This document shows, piece by piece, positions 14,001 through 29,000 of a DNA stretch of 64,000 bases (positions are counted from its first letter, which is position 1; each line of letters opens with the position of its first letter). The notes under the pieces are model-generated. The model saw nothing but the letters and a program-made list of their open reading frames with translations, had not been told where the DNA came from and made no database searches. The DNA is taken from positions 109,214,278-109,278,277 of the forward strand of contig CP136069.1 of the NCBI GenBank assembly GCA_032622095.1. The letters are read 5' to 3'. The stretch comes from Siphonodentalium dalli (taxonomy: Eukaryota > Mollusca > Scaphopoda > Gadilida > Siphonodentaliidae). The translations under genes and the position numbers were made by a program.

Positions 14001-17000
14001 TCACATTTCTCATCCAATCATCACCAAACTTCATATGGATCTTTGAGGTGACCTCCACATAGGAGCCTCCCTTTTTTCCCAAAATTCATTTAAAATAAAC
14101 ATGGCCACCAGCAGCCATCTTGGATTTCAAATGTCAATCCATCAGTGCACCCTACAGCCCAATTTATTGGATAATTGTTTTGAAACTTTACAGTCTTGTT
14201 GGTAAATAAAAAGTAGGAATGCTTCTATAATCATGATACAGAACAGAGTAAAATAGTCATTTGATGCATGTTTGGGTGGGTGGGTCCCTATCCTAGAATC
14301 GGAAAAAATAATGAAAGTGTCAATGACACTGTAGCTAAACTTGGAAAGGGAATAATTTCATGTGTTACAGTCAATGAGTCAATGAGTCAATGAGTGATTA
14401 GGAATGTGTTAAGTTGAAAGGCCTAGTTATACAAAGAATAAAATCCACAAGAGTAAGATGACCACTGGTAGCCATGTTTTTTTGCCGAATGACCCCAAAA
14501 AGACTTGTTCCCATTTACATGTCATTGTTAACATCCATCACAAATTTCATGATGATCCGACAAAAGATACGACCTGTAGCCTGTGTCAAAGGATTTAGTC
14601 ATGTAAACAGTAAAATCCAAGATGGCTGCTGGTGGCCATGTTTTTTGGCCGAATGACTCCAAAATGACTCGTTCCCATCTACATGTCATTGTTAACATCC
14701 ATGGCAAATTTCATGATGATCCGACCAAAGATACAACTTGTAGCCTGTGCCAAAGGATTTAGGCATGCAAAGAGTAAAATCCAAGATGGCTGCTGGCAGA
14801 CATGTTTTTTGGCCGAACGACTCCAAAATGACTAGTTCCCATCTACATGTCAATATTAACTTCCACGACAAATTTCATGATGATCAGACGAACACTCCGG
14901 CCTGTAGTCTGTGCTAATTGATTGAATTATGAAATCCAAGATGGTCGCTGGCGCCATATTTTTTTGCCGAATGACCCCAAAATGACTCGTTCCCATCTAT
15001 ATGTCAATGGCAAAATCCATGAAAAATTTCAAGATGATCCAACCAAAGGTACGACCTGTAGTGTAGCCCGTGCCAAAGGATTTAGTCATGCAAAGAGTAA
15101 AATCCAAGATGGCTGCTGGCGGCCATGTTTTTTGGCCGAACGACCCCAAAATTACTCGTTCCCATCTACATGTCAATATTAACTTCCATGACAAATTTCA
15201 TGATGATCAGACGAACACTCCGGCCTGTAGCCCGTGCTAATGGATTGAATTTTGAAATCCAAGATGGCCACTGGCGACCATGTTGTTTTGCCGAATGACC
15301 CCAAAATGACTCGTTCCCATCTACATTTCAATGTCAACAGCTATGACAAATTTCATAATGATCCGATCAAAGGTATGACCTGTAGCCCGTGCAAAGGATT
15401 TAGTCATGCAAAGAGTAAAATCAGAGATGGCTGCCCGCGGCCATGTTTTATGGCCGAATGACCCCAAAATGACTCGTTCCCATCTATATGTCATTGATGA
15501 ATCACGCACACACACACGGACAACGGACGACAAAGCCATGGCTATAGCTCAAACTTTACAAAGTAAAGTTGAGCTAAAAATTAGGGGGTGGTGTGTACTC
15601 AGAGGGCAGAAAAAACATCTCTATGACACACAGATGTCCGAAAATTTTGCTGTTCCCGCGATATAGCCACACTGAAGAATTTCAATCCATGTGAACCACT
15701 AAAGACAACCCAGGGTTTATATTGATGTGACCAGAGAGGTGGCAAAGGCTTTAGATGATACTTCGGTATGTAAAAACATTTTGATGGGTTTTCGGAAAGT
15801 CAAAACACTTTTTGATAGAAAACATCACCCAGATCTCTGCATGCATCTTGCATATATTGGGAAAAGTTATTTATGCAGGTGAAGAAAGCGTTTTCATTAT
15901 AGCCTACCTGTAAAAACTCCCCCTATAATAGCACACACTCCCGTCAGAAAATGCATGAATGACCTAAAATGACATAAATTCTTTCATTATTTTCAGCACA
16001 GTAAGCACCCCATATATGCTTTATTCTCCGAACATTACAGGATATTGTGAAAATAGTATAGTATGTACAAAATAATTATAGAATGAAGATAGTTATGTAC
16101 ACAATAATGGTGTCTATTCATCATCATCGTTGTCACCAGCATTGTAATCGTCATCATCAGCATTGTAATCGTCATCATCAACATTACCGTCATCATTTAC
16201 CCCATCATCATCGTCCTCACTCCCATTATCAGCATAGTCATCGTGAACATCATCATCATCAACAAAACCATCATAGTCATCATTATCATCAACATTGTCG
16301 TCCAATCATCACTGGTATCTTCATCGTCATCACCCCATCATAATCATCGTTATCATCTTATTATTTCCATCGTGATAAAGCTTTAATACTAGCAATAGCT
16401 CAACAACAGCCACAACAACAACAGCAGTAATTTCGTCATCATTACCAAAGGTAATTGTTAATAATTCTTTTGTCATTTTTGTATAAAAAAAATAACGGTT
16501 AATTACCATCATGAAGGAGGGATGCTATATTGGTCATATTAAACACGTCGTCAAGAATATCAATTGTCACATGTCTCTGCTAGTATATTTAACAGGGAAA
16601 AACAATTTCTAGCATCCGCAAAATGGTTGCAAACAAACAATTATTAAATGCAGATTGAGGCTTACCATTTTCCACCCCTAGCTAACATTCTTTTAATGAA
16701 GCAGTGTTCTCTAATAAATTCAAGCCTATCACTGGTTCAGATCATGTACTTTTTATGGCAGTTATTCATGTCCAATAATTTTTTATACTTGCTGAGAACG
16801 CTCTTGCCAAAATTTCACTTCTAAAAATATGATTAAAGCAATCTTTTTGACATTTTTATTGTTAAATAATATGCTTGGTATGGTCTTCAGATAGCATAGA
16901 TTCCTTCAAATGGTGCGATAGCTTAACAATTAAATAGTTTTCTGTGTATGTTCATCTAAACTTTCCACATCCTGATATAGCTCAGCTGTGGAAACCACTT

Positions 17001-20000
17001 AACCCTTTGAACCATAGAGAGACCAGAATACCAGTCCAATCATTATATTCCTATAACCCAGGACACAGGATTACTGGTCTGGGAATCATACGATATTTGA
17101 CACAAATAAACGCACATATCAACTAGAGTTGTACTTCTATTTTGCACACATGTTTACCCATGTGACTTTGACAGACAATCTGATGGCAGCGTAGAGGTCT
17201 ATTTTGAGAATGCGTAGAGGTCTATTTTGAGAAAAAATAGTATGCGTAGAGGTCTATTTTGAGAAAAAAGTTTGATTTTTATCGTTGGAAAAGCGTAAAT
17301 AATTCATTAGAAATTTCGCGATCAAAGCACAAATTAATTAGAAATGTGCTTCTACTTTGGCACTGATGAGTCAAATGTTCATCCCTCTGACCTTAGCAGC
17401 CAAATTGGTGACAGTTGATCTGTTACTTCACACATGCACATAAGTGCATTTTGAGAAACGCCTTTTATCATCTGCAAAGGATAAGATTATTTTTTTTAAA
17501 TATAGCGTGACCAAAGGGAGCCGCATGGAATAGACTCTCGTTGAAATACCTTATGACATATTTCACCACACACTAGTTCAGTTAGCATAGCAGATTGACG
17601 CATAGTTGAGCGTGTATACATGTACATGTATATACAGTTTATAAGAGCATTAAGAGTTACATTGTCGGAAACACTATATAATGTCATCTAGGGTGGTGAC
17701 CATTTAACGTTCAGGACGCCAGGCTCCAAAGGGTTAAGATTGTTCCTATACATTGAGCTTCAAACCCAATATCTATAGTGTAAAATATGTTGTTTTAAGA
17801 TCAAGATTAGAACATTTTCCTGAAATTTTAACATGTTACCAATACCAAATACTGACCCTGCAAACTAATCAATCTAGCCAAAGTCCTTGGCTTGTTGAAT
17901 AGTTTGCTGGTTAGGTGGTCATAAAAATAAATTTTACGAAGGAAAAGATTTTTATAGACGGTCGACCTTAATATTGTATCGACATGCGACCTGCGACCGG
18001 GGTCAGCTGTTTAGAAAGTTCGAGGTCAAGTGAACATCTGAGCGCCAACCACGAGAAGGGCGGGTATCTTGATTGATTGATTGTCCTCGTGGTGACGTTG
18101 TCGATACCTGACTGCCCATTCAAACGAATTTCGCACAAACCACAAGGTCAATAAATTCTAGCTCCTGTTTCGAGATACTTATGGGTCTACTGATGTATCA
18201 TCACCATCTATGTGTTTGCTATGTGTGCAGTCTCTTCCAGTCTGGGGATGCTGTCTTGAAATGATTGTCTGTGTTAATGTGAGATGCGATGTTAACCAGA
18301 GCTGTGTTAGGCTTATGCATGAAGTTTGCAAAAATGCTATGAAGACTTATACATGTAATATGAACTTTCCATTGACCCTGCCCACCAGGAAGGAGAATTC
18401 ATTGACTGCCAAAGCTGACTATATCAATTTAATGTCAAAAGGCTCGAGGACAGTTATCTTGAAATAGACCACTTTTACCCTCTGACAGCTATTTCCCATT
18501 GTTCAGGCGATTTCACTAGTTTCTAGGGCTATGTTTGAAGATTAAGGTTTTCGTCATTCCATCCTTATTTTTCACAGGTATATTTGGATTGAGACATTTG
18601 ACTTGACATTCAGCTAGGATTCCCGGAGGCGAGAGCACACCTTGTTAGGAGCTCAATCACTGTTTTAGCTCCAAATTCATCAGGGCAGGCACCCTTTATC
18701 CGTTGCACGCGAATATGTGGCGATTTGCTTTTTAGGACTACTTTGTGGTGGGTTGCCAGGTGCACAATGCAGTTGGCTGGCTCTTAAGCGGATGGCAAGT
18801 TTGGTCAAGGTGGCCGGCGGATTACACCCTACATCCCGATGATCACTAATTACTCACCGGCCTAGAATGGATGAACTTCATGTTTTTCACACATAATATT
18901 CAATAATCCACAAAGTTCTCGTCAGTATAAGCTCTATGATTGTATCTGATACCGACAATTTCTCGATTACTTTATATTTACATTTTATAAACCGTAATTT
19001 TCTTCGCGATGTTTTCTTACAGTGCACCAAACTAGAATTGACCGGAAGTGAACCCCCACCGTGAGTCCGTCGTGAAATATGACATATTTCGTCGGAATAC
19101 TGTACTTTCCCATTTATAAATTTGTTTTTTAATATATAAAACATGTAATTTTTCTATTTATGTTATTTGGGTAATAATACGAATCTTGTAATCTCGCTTT
19201 CGACTGGAGTAGTAATTCTAAACTTAGAGTATCAACATTTTAATCTGTAATCGGCACAAAACTTATATAAATCGTGGATAATCAGGCAATGAAATTAATT
19301 CCAACGACTTCAACAAACTGTCAGCATCTATTTCACATCATACATTTGCCCGATGGAAGGATCGATTTGCTTTCGGGGCAGATTTTCATGTACCTGCCAC
19401 GAATTCATAAATGACAACATCAGGAACATGTGTCTACAATAGAAATATGGCGACTAGCTCCCCAAGGAAAACTGACTGACAGGTTTTAGCGGACTTTTTT
19501 CACACGTTACCGTAAACACTAATCTAAAGAATTGTTCCTTGGCTCTTCATGGTATGTCACTTTTCATAATGGACTGCCTAATGATACTGTTGAGGTATAG
19601 TTTTTTACATTTGACTGCCCAAACATTGTCATAATATTGCAGATATATTCTGTTTCCAAGTCACTTTTCTGGTACATAAAGCTTTTAGTTCACATCTATT
19701 AGTGGCTCCCCCTTTACCCCGATGTATGCTCTAATTTTTCTCATGTTGTTATGTCTATTTATGTCTTGATTTTAGGTGGACAAGGGCAATTTTGTCAGCC
19801 CGTTTTTTAGACATTTTTCATGAAACAGACTTTTCCATCCCCTTAATTCAATTCCGTTGGTTTATTCTGGTCATCATATAGGATATTACCGATGTTACTA
19901 TTACAAAATCTGTTACATAATATTTATGTATGCGGGCACATAGGTTATCTTGTAGATTGAGCGGATTTCTACGTCACTATGGTCATGTTCACAATAATTA

Positions 20001-23000
20001 TTATTTTAGATTTGATCATTGTGGTCCAGTGAGTGGGGTTTGTGCTATGAGTGCTAATTAGCCTCACGAGGACTGAACTCGTTTGGGTCGTGATTCTTTT
20101 GCGATAACTTTACTCAGACGAGATTGGTTGCATAAATGCTTACTTTTCAATGAATTTATAGTAACTTATGCCTTCCTTCAAGGTTGGGGCAGACCATTTG
20201 CCATGGCAGGATTCTCATCGTGACAATTCATACTATATGGGTATCACCCGCAGTCTATCAATATCCTAGGAATTTTGAGTAGATACCACCACATTGCGAC
20301 CGGTTGCCATAGCAACTTCTTTGCGGAAATTTATGATGTTGGGGGCTGTAATTTCGCTATATGACGTTATGTTTGAATAAAATATAAATGGTTTTCCTAA
20401 AGCTAAATGATCCAGGGCTATTTTCCACCATCTGAAACTAACCTTGCTCTCAAATCTTCCTTCAGACTGTGGGCGCCATTCAAAATGGCCACCGAACCCC
20501 CTTTCTAATGTTACAATGCTTACTTTTATATAATTTTATAGCCACGTACGCGTTAATTTCATGCTGTGTCCGACTATTTGACATGACAGAATTATCCAGG
20601 TGATCACTCATAATATACGGGTCATCAGTCGTGGTCTATAAATCTTCCAAAATAATTTGGTCAATGCCCCCAAATTGCGTCCGGTTGACGGGGCAACCCA
20701 TTTTCGAAAAGTTATGCGTTTGGGGGCTGTAATTGCGCAATACGAGATGTCGACATGCAACCTTTTGAATCAAAAGCAATTAATTGCCACAAACTATGGT
20801 CCAGGAATATATTTAAAATGCTCGCGTTTCTTTGTCTTTCCGCGGAAGTGGTCAAGATTCGCCTGCCATGGAGATTTCCGACCGAAATCTTGTCTACGCG
20901 TCTTTGGGTTCGGCTCCTCGGCGCTAACATTTTGGAACAATGACGTCACAAAGTCACGCGACCCCCACGTGCCGCCAAAGATAGGTTACATCTTCCTGGA
21001 CCCCTCGCTGCGTGATCGGCCTATCTACTGAATACCTGATACTAGGCGCAAACATTTCATTATAACCGATTCATTCGCTTATTTCAAGTGCATGGATTGG
21101 GAAACGGACAACAAGTCTCAGCCTTTTCCGACGACATTCGGCAAGTTCCTTGTTACGTGCGCTCGCACAACAGTATGGCGATCAGACAGATTCGTACCTT
21201 GGTGTCACTCTACTCCGTTTCACTCCATGACGTCACCAAAACCGACGTATAAACACCTCGTGGCGTTCTGACATTTTTACTGCGCCGCGTTTTTGCTATG
21301 TTTATTTTATGTGTTGTTTTCGATTATTTGTTTGTCGCCGATATCGCCATTTGTCGGGATTCCCTGTTTCTCTATTTAAAACTGGCATGATCGTAGTGAG
21401 CCTCGGTTTCGATTTTTTCTCCCAGGTCAAAATACGTCGGAGTTCTGACAAAAATAGATCGACCTACATTTTCTCCATCAGCACTCTACATCAAAGAGTC
21501 TATAGACTCCTTCGGGACCTACATAGACTCCTTCATTTGGGTATTTTTACTTATAATTGGGAAGTTTTATCATTTTTGGTTCGTGCGTAGACCTCTTTTA
21601 ATCATGCGGGAATAGAGACATTCAAAACGCGATTTCGTAATTCGACGCAATAGGCTGAATAGCATAACCTTCAACCGAGTTCCGGGTCAAATACGACGAA
21701 TGACGTAACACAAAACAAAACGCATTTGTTGACACCGTTTGAAGAGTTTATTAATACATAACATGATCGTTATTGATTAATTGTTGATTAATTATTGATT
21801 TTATTGTTGCATATTGGCTGTTATCAATATTTACACAAATGGTATTACTTATTTCTTATAATTGCTCCTTTGGTCAACTTTGACTATCGGAAAATGTAAA
21901 TGAAAATATGCCGCTTAAAAAAAAAAATGTAATCGATATTAAAGTCTCATCCTTTAGGCAACATGGAATTGGTTTTAATTACTTAAATGATTAATATAGT
22001 AATTTGTCTTTTATCTGTGATGAAATGAGAAATGGTAATTGTCTTGTTTTGCTAACATTAAATTAAATTAAATAAATTGAGTAAAATACAGTGAAATTAT
22101 TTTTTAATTATTTTTTATTACATTTTTGCGCACGTTGGCATCTCTCTGAGTGCATTCTAGTTTCTTTTTGGTTTCGGGAGTTACATAATTGCAGTAAGGT
22201 CTGCGAGTTTGGTCTTTGAACGTATCAAGGGCGAATATTTCTAAGTCTCGGCTCGTGAAATTGTTGGCACTTCAGTATAACGGGGCATTCATCGACCAGT
22301 TCCACATTCCAGGGGGCACATTGTCGTTACGAGTAGTCAACATTGTACAATGAGGCCTGTTCAACGGGTAGTTTGTGATTTCCTTTCGGAACATCAGCCG
22401 TCTGTGTACATATCTGTTGTGGTCCTGCGATGTCGTGTTCTCTTTCGGAAGTGGTCTTCATACTTATATCAACTGCGAACTTGCTTGTTTTTGAGAGGGA
22501 TTTCCCCCACTCCTGGATAACTCTGTCGCGTACTTTGCGATCGCTTTTATATAAAATTGGATAAATACCAACATCCCATCCGATCTATGGACGGGACATT
22601 CTATGTAGCACTCTACACTGCCTTTTAGTGTTTCGACCTATTTTGTCAACCAATTTAGAAATTGGTGAACCCGCAAGGTCTCATCAGGAGAGAGCGGAAT
22701 TAAGATTCCTCAAAGTAACTGAGGGATCAACACATATAGGTATGTGTGCATGGTAGATACAGACTGTCTCAAGACAGCTGAATTGAGCGATGGCCTTCAA
22801 GGCTTCGAATGTTGTTCATAGTAACATGCCTATTATAATAGGCGTGAGTTATTGTGTCATTCGTTGTGAAATAGCAATAAGTCGGAAGCAACATTATGTG
22901 CAAGTTATCACAGACCCGAAGTTGTGTGGTCTGCACTTACTAGTAATATCGCTGGTCAATATAACACGTGCTATGGTCAGCCCACCGTTCTTTGTGTAAT

Positions 23001-26000
23001 ATGGCAGTATAGCAAACACGTAATTTCATTGGTTCGTTAAGTGTGATTGACATAGCCACTGTGTAATAGCGTGGTAGCATTCCGTTCACATGTGCGCCAG
23101 ATTAGTCCTGTCATGTATCAGATCAAGGCAGTTCGCACTTTCCTTTTGATCAATTAGACCAGATTGTTGTAATCTCTTGCAATTGTTGTAAGAGATATCT
23201 GTATTGAGTAATCTGCGTTTCAACAGGCTGTGTGTCGTTAAAAGCCAATATTTCAAGGGTTCTGGCAGTACATATCGTAAAGTACAGGAATTAAATAGTT
23301 AGTCCCTTAGCGGGTGTTTGATTCCCACGTAGGGGAGTTTTTAATGTAAGGATGGATAACTACGAACATCACGTCCGATCTTTGAACGAGACTGTCCATG
23401 TGTTTCCATTTTCAATGAGTAAATTATTCACTGCGCGTGTGTGCATATAGTTAGGACATTATTCGTATCTCACATGAGTGCATTTTTTAAAACAATGTTC
23501 GAGTTGTTTTCATGTCTTATATAATGATGCACCAGTATGGTATTGTGTGCAAAATTACATCATTTATCAGTGGCATTGAGCAGGTGCTTCTTGGTTAAAT
23601 TAGCACGTCGGTCATTGAGTGTCAATGTATACAGGGTTGCCGATAATTCTTTCGGGTTATAGCCTGTTTTGTTAGCTTTTGTTGAAACACGGAACAACGG
23701 TTAATAAATTCCGTGTCAGTAAATGAGTTACGTGGGTATCGGGTGATTCAATACTTAACTAGTACACATTCGGTAAGAATGAGAGTCAGTATATATACAC
23801 GTTTCCTATTGGAAAAGAGTTGCATACTTAGATATTATACATCTAATATGTAGGCAGGCATCCGAATTCAGGGATGTCATGGTGTCATACCGTGTATAAA
23901 GCATGATTAAATAGTTAAGTGGTTCCCATGTAGGGGAGTTTTTAATGTAAGGATGGATAACTACGAACATCACGTCCGATCTTTGAACGAGACTTTCCAT
24001 GTGTTTCCATTTTCAATGAGTAAATTATTCACTGCGCGTGTGTGCATATAGTTAGGACATTATTCGTATCTCACATGAGTGAATTTTTTTAAAACAATGT
24101 TCGAGTTGTTTTGTAACATGTCTTATATAATGATGCACCAGTATGGTATTGTGTGCAAAATTATATGATTTATCAGTGGCATTGAGCAGGTGCTTCTTTG
24201 TTAAATTAGCACGTCGGTCATTGAGTGTCAATGTCTGCAGGGCCGCCGATAATTCTTTCGGGTTATAGCCTGTTTATCAGCTTTTGTTGAAACCCGGAAC
24301 AACGGTTCATAAATTCCGTTTCAGTAAATGAGTTACGTGAGTATCGAGTGATTAAATACTTAAGTAGTACACATTCGGTAATAATGAGAGTCAGTATATA
24401 TACACGTTTCCTATTGGAAAAGAGTTGCATACTTAGATATTATACATCTAATATGTAGGCAATCATCCGAATTCAGGGATGTCATGGTGTAATACCGTGT
24501 AGAAAGCATGATTAAATAGTTAAGTGGTCCCCATGTAGGGGAGTTTTTAATGTAAGGATGGATAGCTACGAACATCATGTCCTATCTTTGAACGAGACTT
24601 TCCATGTGTTTACATTTTCAATGAGTAAATTATTCACTGCGCGTGAGTGCATATAGTTAGGACATTATTCGTATCTCACATGAGTGAATTTTTTAAAAAC
24701 AATGTTCGAGTTGTTTTCATGTCTTATATAATGATGCACCAGTATGGTATTGTGTGCAAAATTATATGAATTATCAGTGGAACAATGACGTCACGAAGTC
24801 ACGCGACCCCCACGTGCCGCCAAAGATAGGTTACATCTTCCTGGACCCCTCGCTGCGTGATCGGCCTATCTACTGAATACCTGATACTAGGCGCAAACAT
24901 TTCATTATAACCGATTCATTCGCTTATTTCAAGTGCATGGATTGGGAAACGGACAACAAGTCTCAGCCTTTTCCGACGACATTCGGCAAGTTCCTTGTTA
25001 CGTGCGCTCGCACAACAGTATGGCGATCAGACAGATTCGTACCTTGGTGTCACTCTACTCCGTTTCACTCCATGACGTCACCAAAACCGACGTATAAACA
25101 CCTCGTGGCGTTCTGACATTTTTTACTGCGCCGCGTTTTTGCTATGTTTATTTTATGTGTTGTTTTCGATTATTTGTTTGTCGCCGATATCGCCATTTGT
25201 CGGGATTCCCTGTTTCTCTATTTAAAACTGGCATGATCGTAGTGAGCCTCGGTTTCGATTTTTTCTCCCAGGTCAAAATACGTCGGAGTTCTGACAAAAA
25301 TAGATCGACCTACATTTTCTCCATCAGCACTCTACATCAAAGAGTCTATAGACTCCTTCGGGACCTACATAGACTCCTTCATTTGGGTATTTTTACTTAT
25401 AATTGGGAAGTTTTATCATTTTTGGTTCGTGCGTAGACCTCTTTTAATCATGCAGGAATAGAGACATTCAAAACGCGATTTCGTAATTCGACGCAATAGG
25501 CTGAATAGCATAACCTTCAACCGAGTTCCGGGTCAAATACGACGAATGACGTAACACAAAACAAAACGCATTTGTTGACACCGTTTGGTATTACTTATTT
25601 CTTATAATTGCTCCTTTGGTCAACTTTGACTATCGGAAAATGTAAATGAAAATATGCCGCTTAAAAAAAAAAATGTAATCGATATTAAAGTCTCATCCTT
25701 TAGGCAACATGGAATTGGTTTTAATTACTTAAATGATTAATATAGTAATTTGCCTTTTATCTGTGATGAAATGAGAAATGGTAATTGTCTTGTTTTGCTA
25801 ACATTAAATTAAATTAAATAAATTGAGTAAAATACAGTGAAATTATTTTTTAATTATTTTTTATTACATTTTTGCGCACGTTGGCATCTCTCTGAGTGCA
25901 TTCTAGTTTCTTTTTGGTTTCGGGAGTTACATAATTGCAGTAAGGTCTGCGAGTTTGGTCTTTGAACGTATCAAGGGCGAATATTTCTAAGTCTCGGCTC

Positions 26001-29000
26001 GTGAAATTGTTGGCACTTCAGTATAACGGGGCATTCATCGACCAGTTCCACATTCCAGGGGGCACATTGTCGTTACGAGTAGTCAACATTGTACAATGAG
26101 GCCTGTTCAACGGGTAGTTTGTGATTTCCTTTCGGAACATCAGCCGTCTGTGTACATATCTGTTGTGGTCCTGCGATGTCGTGTTCTCTTTCGGAAGTGG
26201 TCTTCATACTTATATCAACTGCGAACTTGCTTGTTTTCGAGAGGGATTTCCCCCACTCCTGGATAACTCTGTCGCGTACTTTGCGATCGCAGGACGAGGT
26301 ACAGCGATTAGGGCTTTTCACATTCGGATTGGTCCCGATATTCCTCATCCCCAAAGAATTAATTGTGTTGCGGATCTCCATCATCCACTTACTGTTGAAA
26401 TATCCAGTGTGCCACAAGGCCATCATTACATCATATAATTTAGTGTGATTCTGTTTATGGGCATACAAATTAGTCTGGCCCATTGCGAGATATATGAGGC
26501 CAGATTTCATTTTCACGGTTATAGGGCACATCCCAAGTTTGACATACACGAAGGACGTTGTTGTGGATTTTTTTTTCCCCCACCCCTACTGTGACTTTCA
26601 GAATCCATTTTTCTTGCTTTTCGAACCGAGCTAGATTCTCATACCCCCCCCCCCCATCTCCGATTCGTTCGCCATAATGGGGATACGAGTAATTGATTTC
26701 TCGTAGCCTTCCAGAATTCTCTTTGCTCAGTTTGTGAGTTCTGGCGTTAATGAGTAGTGCATAGGTTGCGTTTTAGTTTCGTTCAATACCCCTAATATCG
26801 TTTTCAAAGTAATTTGATTTCACCATGTTTTTGTTGTTTGTTAGTTTGTTTTTCTCGTCGGGGAAAGTTGTACCTGCAGGCAATTAAAGTGCCCACATTC
26901 AGTTGGCTGCCGGTTGTGCGGTTATATCAAACCGAAGGGGTTACAATGTAATGTTTATTTTTTCATTACGATGGATAAGATATACATCTTCACGTGCACA
27001 TACCTTTCATCGGGACACCGATTGTCCCGCGGTTACACACCTAAACTGTAGATTCTCTCCCCTGTCAACGGATACCGTGGTTGTTGGTTCCTATCTACTA
27101 TCTGCGTCGTCGTTTTCGGTGGCATTTATCCTTTATTTGGAAGTCTGTGGCAGTCAGGGTTCGCGCAAAAAATAATTCACATTTGGTCAGAAATATTTTC
27201 ATTTGGCAAAAGTTTTGGCAAGTCACATTTTATTTCCTCAAGCAATTTGGACCAATATTGGTCAATCAATACCATTAATTTCAGGATACTCTTACATCGT
27301 AATTATATTAGTGGTGTTTTATAAGGTGGAGGGACAGTTAACACCTCTATTTAGATGCAGTTAATATCATAGCATTAGTACTGATGGTTGGAGGGATTAC
27401 TAATCCTCCTGTGATGTGCCCTACTGAAGGAGAAACCGTTCTACCATTGTATTGTTCGGTGATTGGCTTATTGTTGTATGATAAACCACAATAGAGATGC
27501 GAGTATTTATAATTATTAACTAACTGCCTTCTATCGATATCAAAAGACGTTCATACCGCGAGTGTCGAAACATAAGACTTGATAAAAATGGTACTATCAG
27601 GGATAACATTTGGCATCTGCTCCAATACTTTGGCAAAAAATATTTTTATTTGGCAAAAGTAAATTTCGGTCCAGCGCGGACCCTGGTGGAAGTGTTCTGG
27701 ATGGCACATTTCCCGGGATGCAAGTATCCGGATTGTCATTGTCGGGTAAGTTGGGTACAGTTTGCATACAACTGTCTAATATACAGGTTATAGTACTGCC
27801 TCAATGGCCCATATATTCCTTGCCGTTGTTGTAGCGTCACTATAGTCAGGAGGGGCTTGATTTTTCTCCCCGTATCAGCATACTGTTGTACACGATCAGA
27901 AGGGCCATTGGTTTATTAATCGACTATCCCCCCACTCAGTGACTCCGTCTTGTACATGGCCATTAGTAATTCAGGTTATGCCTTTTGATGGTTCCAGTCA
28001 TGAATTAAAGACATATTATGGACTTGTTCGGGTGTGTTAAACTTTTAAGTTAGTATTCATGCAGTATGCCAACTGGAGGAATGTAGCAATCTACTAAATC
28101 GCAGAAATTCTCAAGCTAATCGGCCGTAGCTCTTTATATAAAACATCACCAGCAATACGCTCAATTGTCAATATTTACTTCTCGATTCGGGACACAAATA
28201 TCGGCGACTAAGCAACAAACCGATTTGTCATGGAGAGACGCTGGATTTAATTAATATATCATAATGACAGTGTCTTCTATCAGTTTGGATTTAAATAAAA
28301 CACAAACAAAACAAAACACAAGATGTCAGCATAACTCACTTTCTAACAAACGGGTGAGGAGGTACTCACACGTGAGTCAGCACTTCTCCTTCTTCCCCGG
28401 GGCGACAGCTCGGGTGGCCCGTGCACTCATATAGTTACAGGTTGTACAAAATCGGTCCCCCATGATAGGTTGCTCTTTGAACTCGGATGGGAGAAGCTGG
28501 ACAGTAGGCGGGTATGTTAAACGAATGAGTATATTTTACGATATTGCAAACAGCAAAGCCCCCGCCTACTTAACTCGGCTTCTTCCGTCACAAGTTAAGG
28601 ATAACTGTGCTTACGTACTGTGAAATGCATCAAATTTAAATCGTCCCATTTCAAATAGCAAATGAACAGATAAAACTTTCTTCCCCATATGCGTTATGGA
28701 TTGGAACAAATTGGCTGACAAAAAAAAAAAAAAAAATAAATAAATAGGAAGAAACATTCCACTCGATAGGTTCAAGAAAGCACTTGTAACTACGCCATTA
28801 CAACTACCAACATGTTTTTCATATGGTAAACGGCTATTAAACATCCTTCATTGTAAACTGAGGTGTGAATGTGGTAATCTACAAGCTGATAAACTTAAAA
28901 AATTATATAGCAATTTCTGCTACAGGTAGGTGTGGACATTCTGTAGCAAATGCTTTCCACTATTTTTTTGATTGCCACCCACACTTTAGTGATGTTCCGA

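Noticed and set aside
498-15666. Many 60-90 residue ORFs with MFFGRT.PKSLVPIYMS-like or KSKIQDGC-like sequence
   Set aside because: Translations of the ~155 bp family A monomer. Frames differ between copies and stops are frequent, so there is no sign of coding constraint.
16083-16343. His-rich (plus) and Asp-rich (minus) ORFs
   Set aside because: Produced by the (ATC)n triplet tract, which is open in several frames.
17361-17400. CACTGATGAGTC as a possible hammerhead ribozyme core
   Set aside because: No conserved GAAA and no closing stems at the right spacing were found. I also found none near the Penelope-like element, where one might be expected.
21309-25436. Identical 93-residue plus-strand ORFs at 21309-21590 and 25155-25436
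   Set aside because: They lie in the noncoding tail of two recent copies of the same LINE 3' region. Identity comes from recent duplication, and the protein has no recognisable domain.
20934-26290. LTR retrotransposon with 1.5-1.6 kb direct LTRs
   Set aside because: No TG..CA ends, primer-binding site, polypurine tract, target duplication or gag/pol between the repeats. The minus-strand LINE C-terminal ORF explains copy 2 better.
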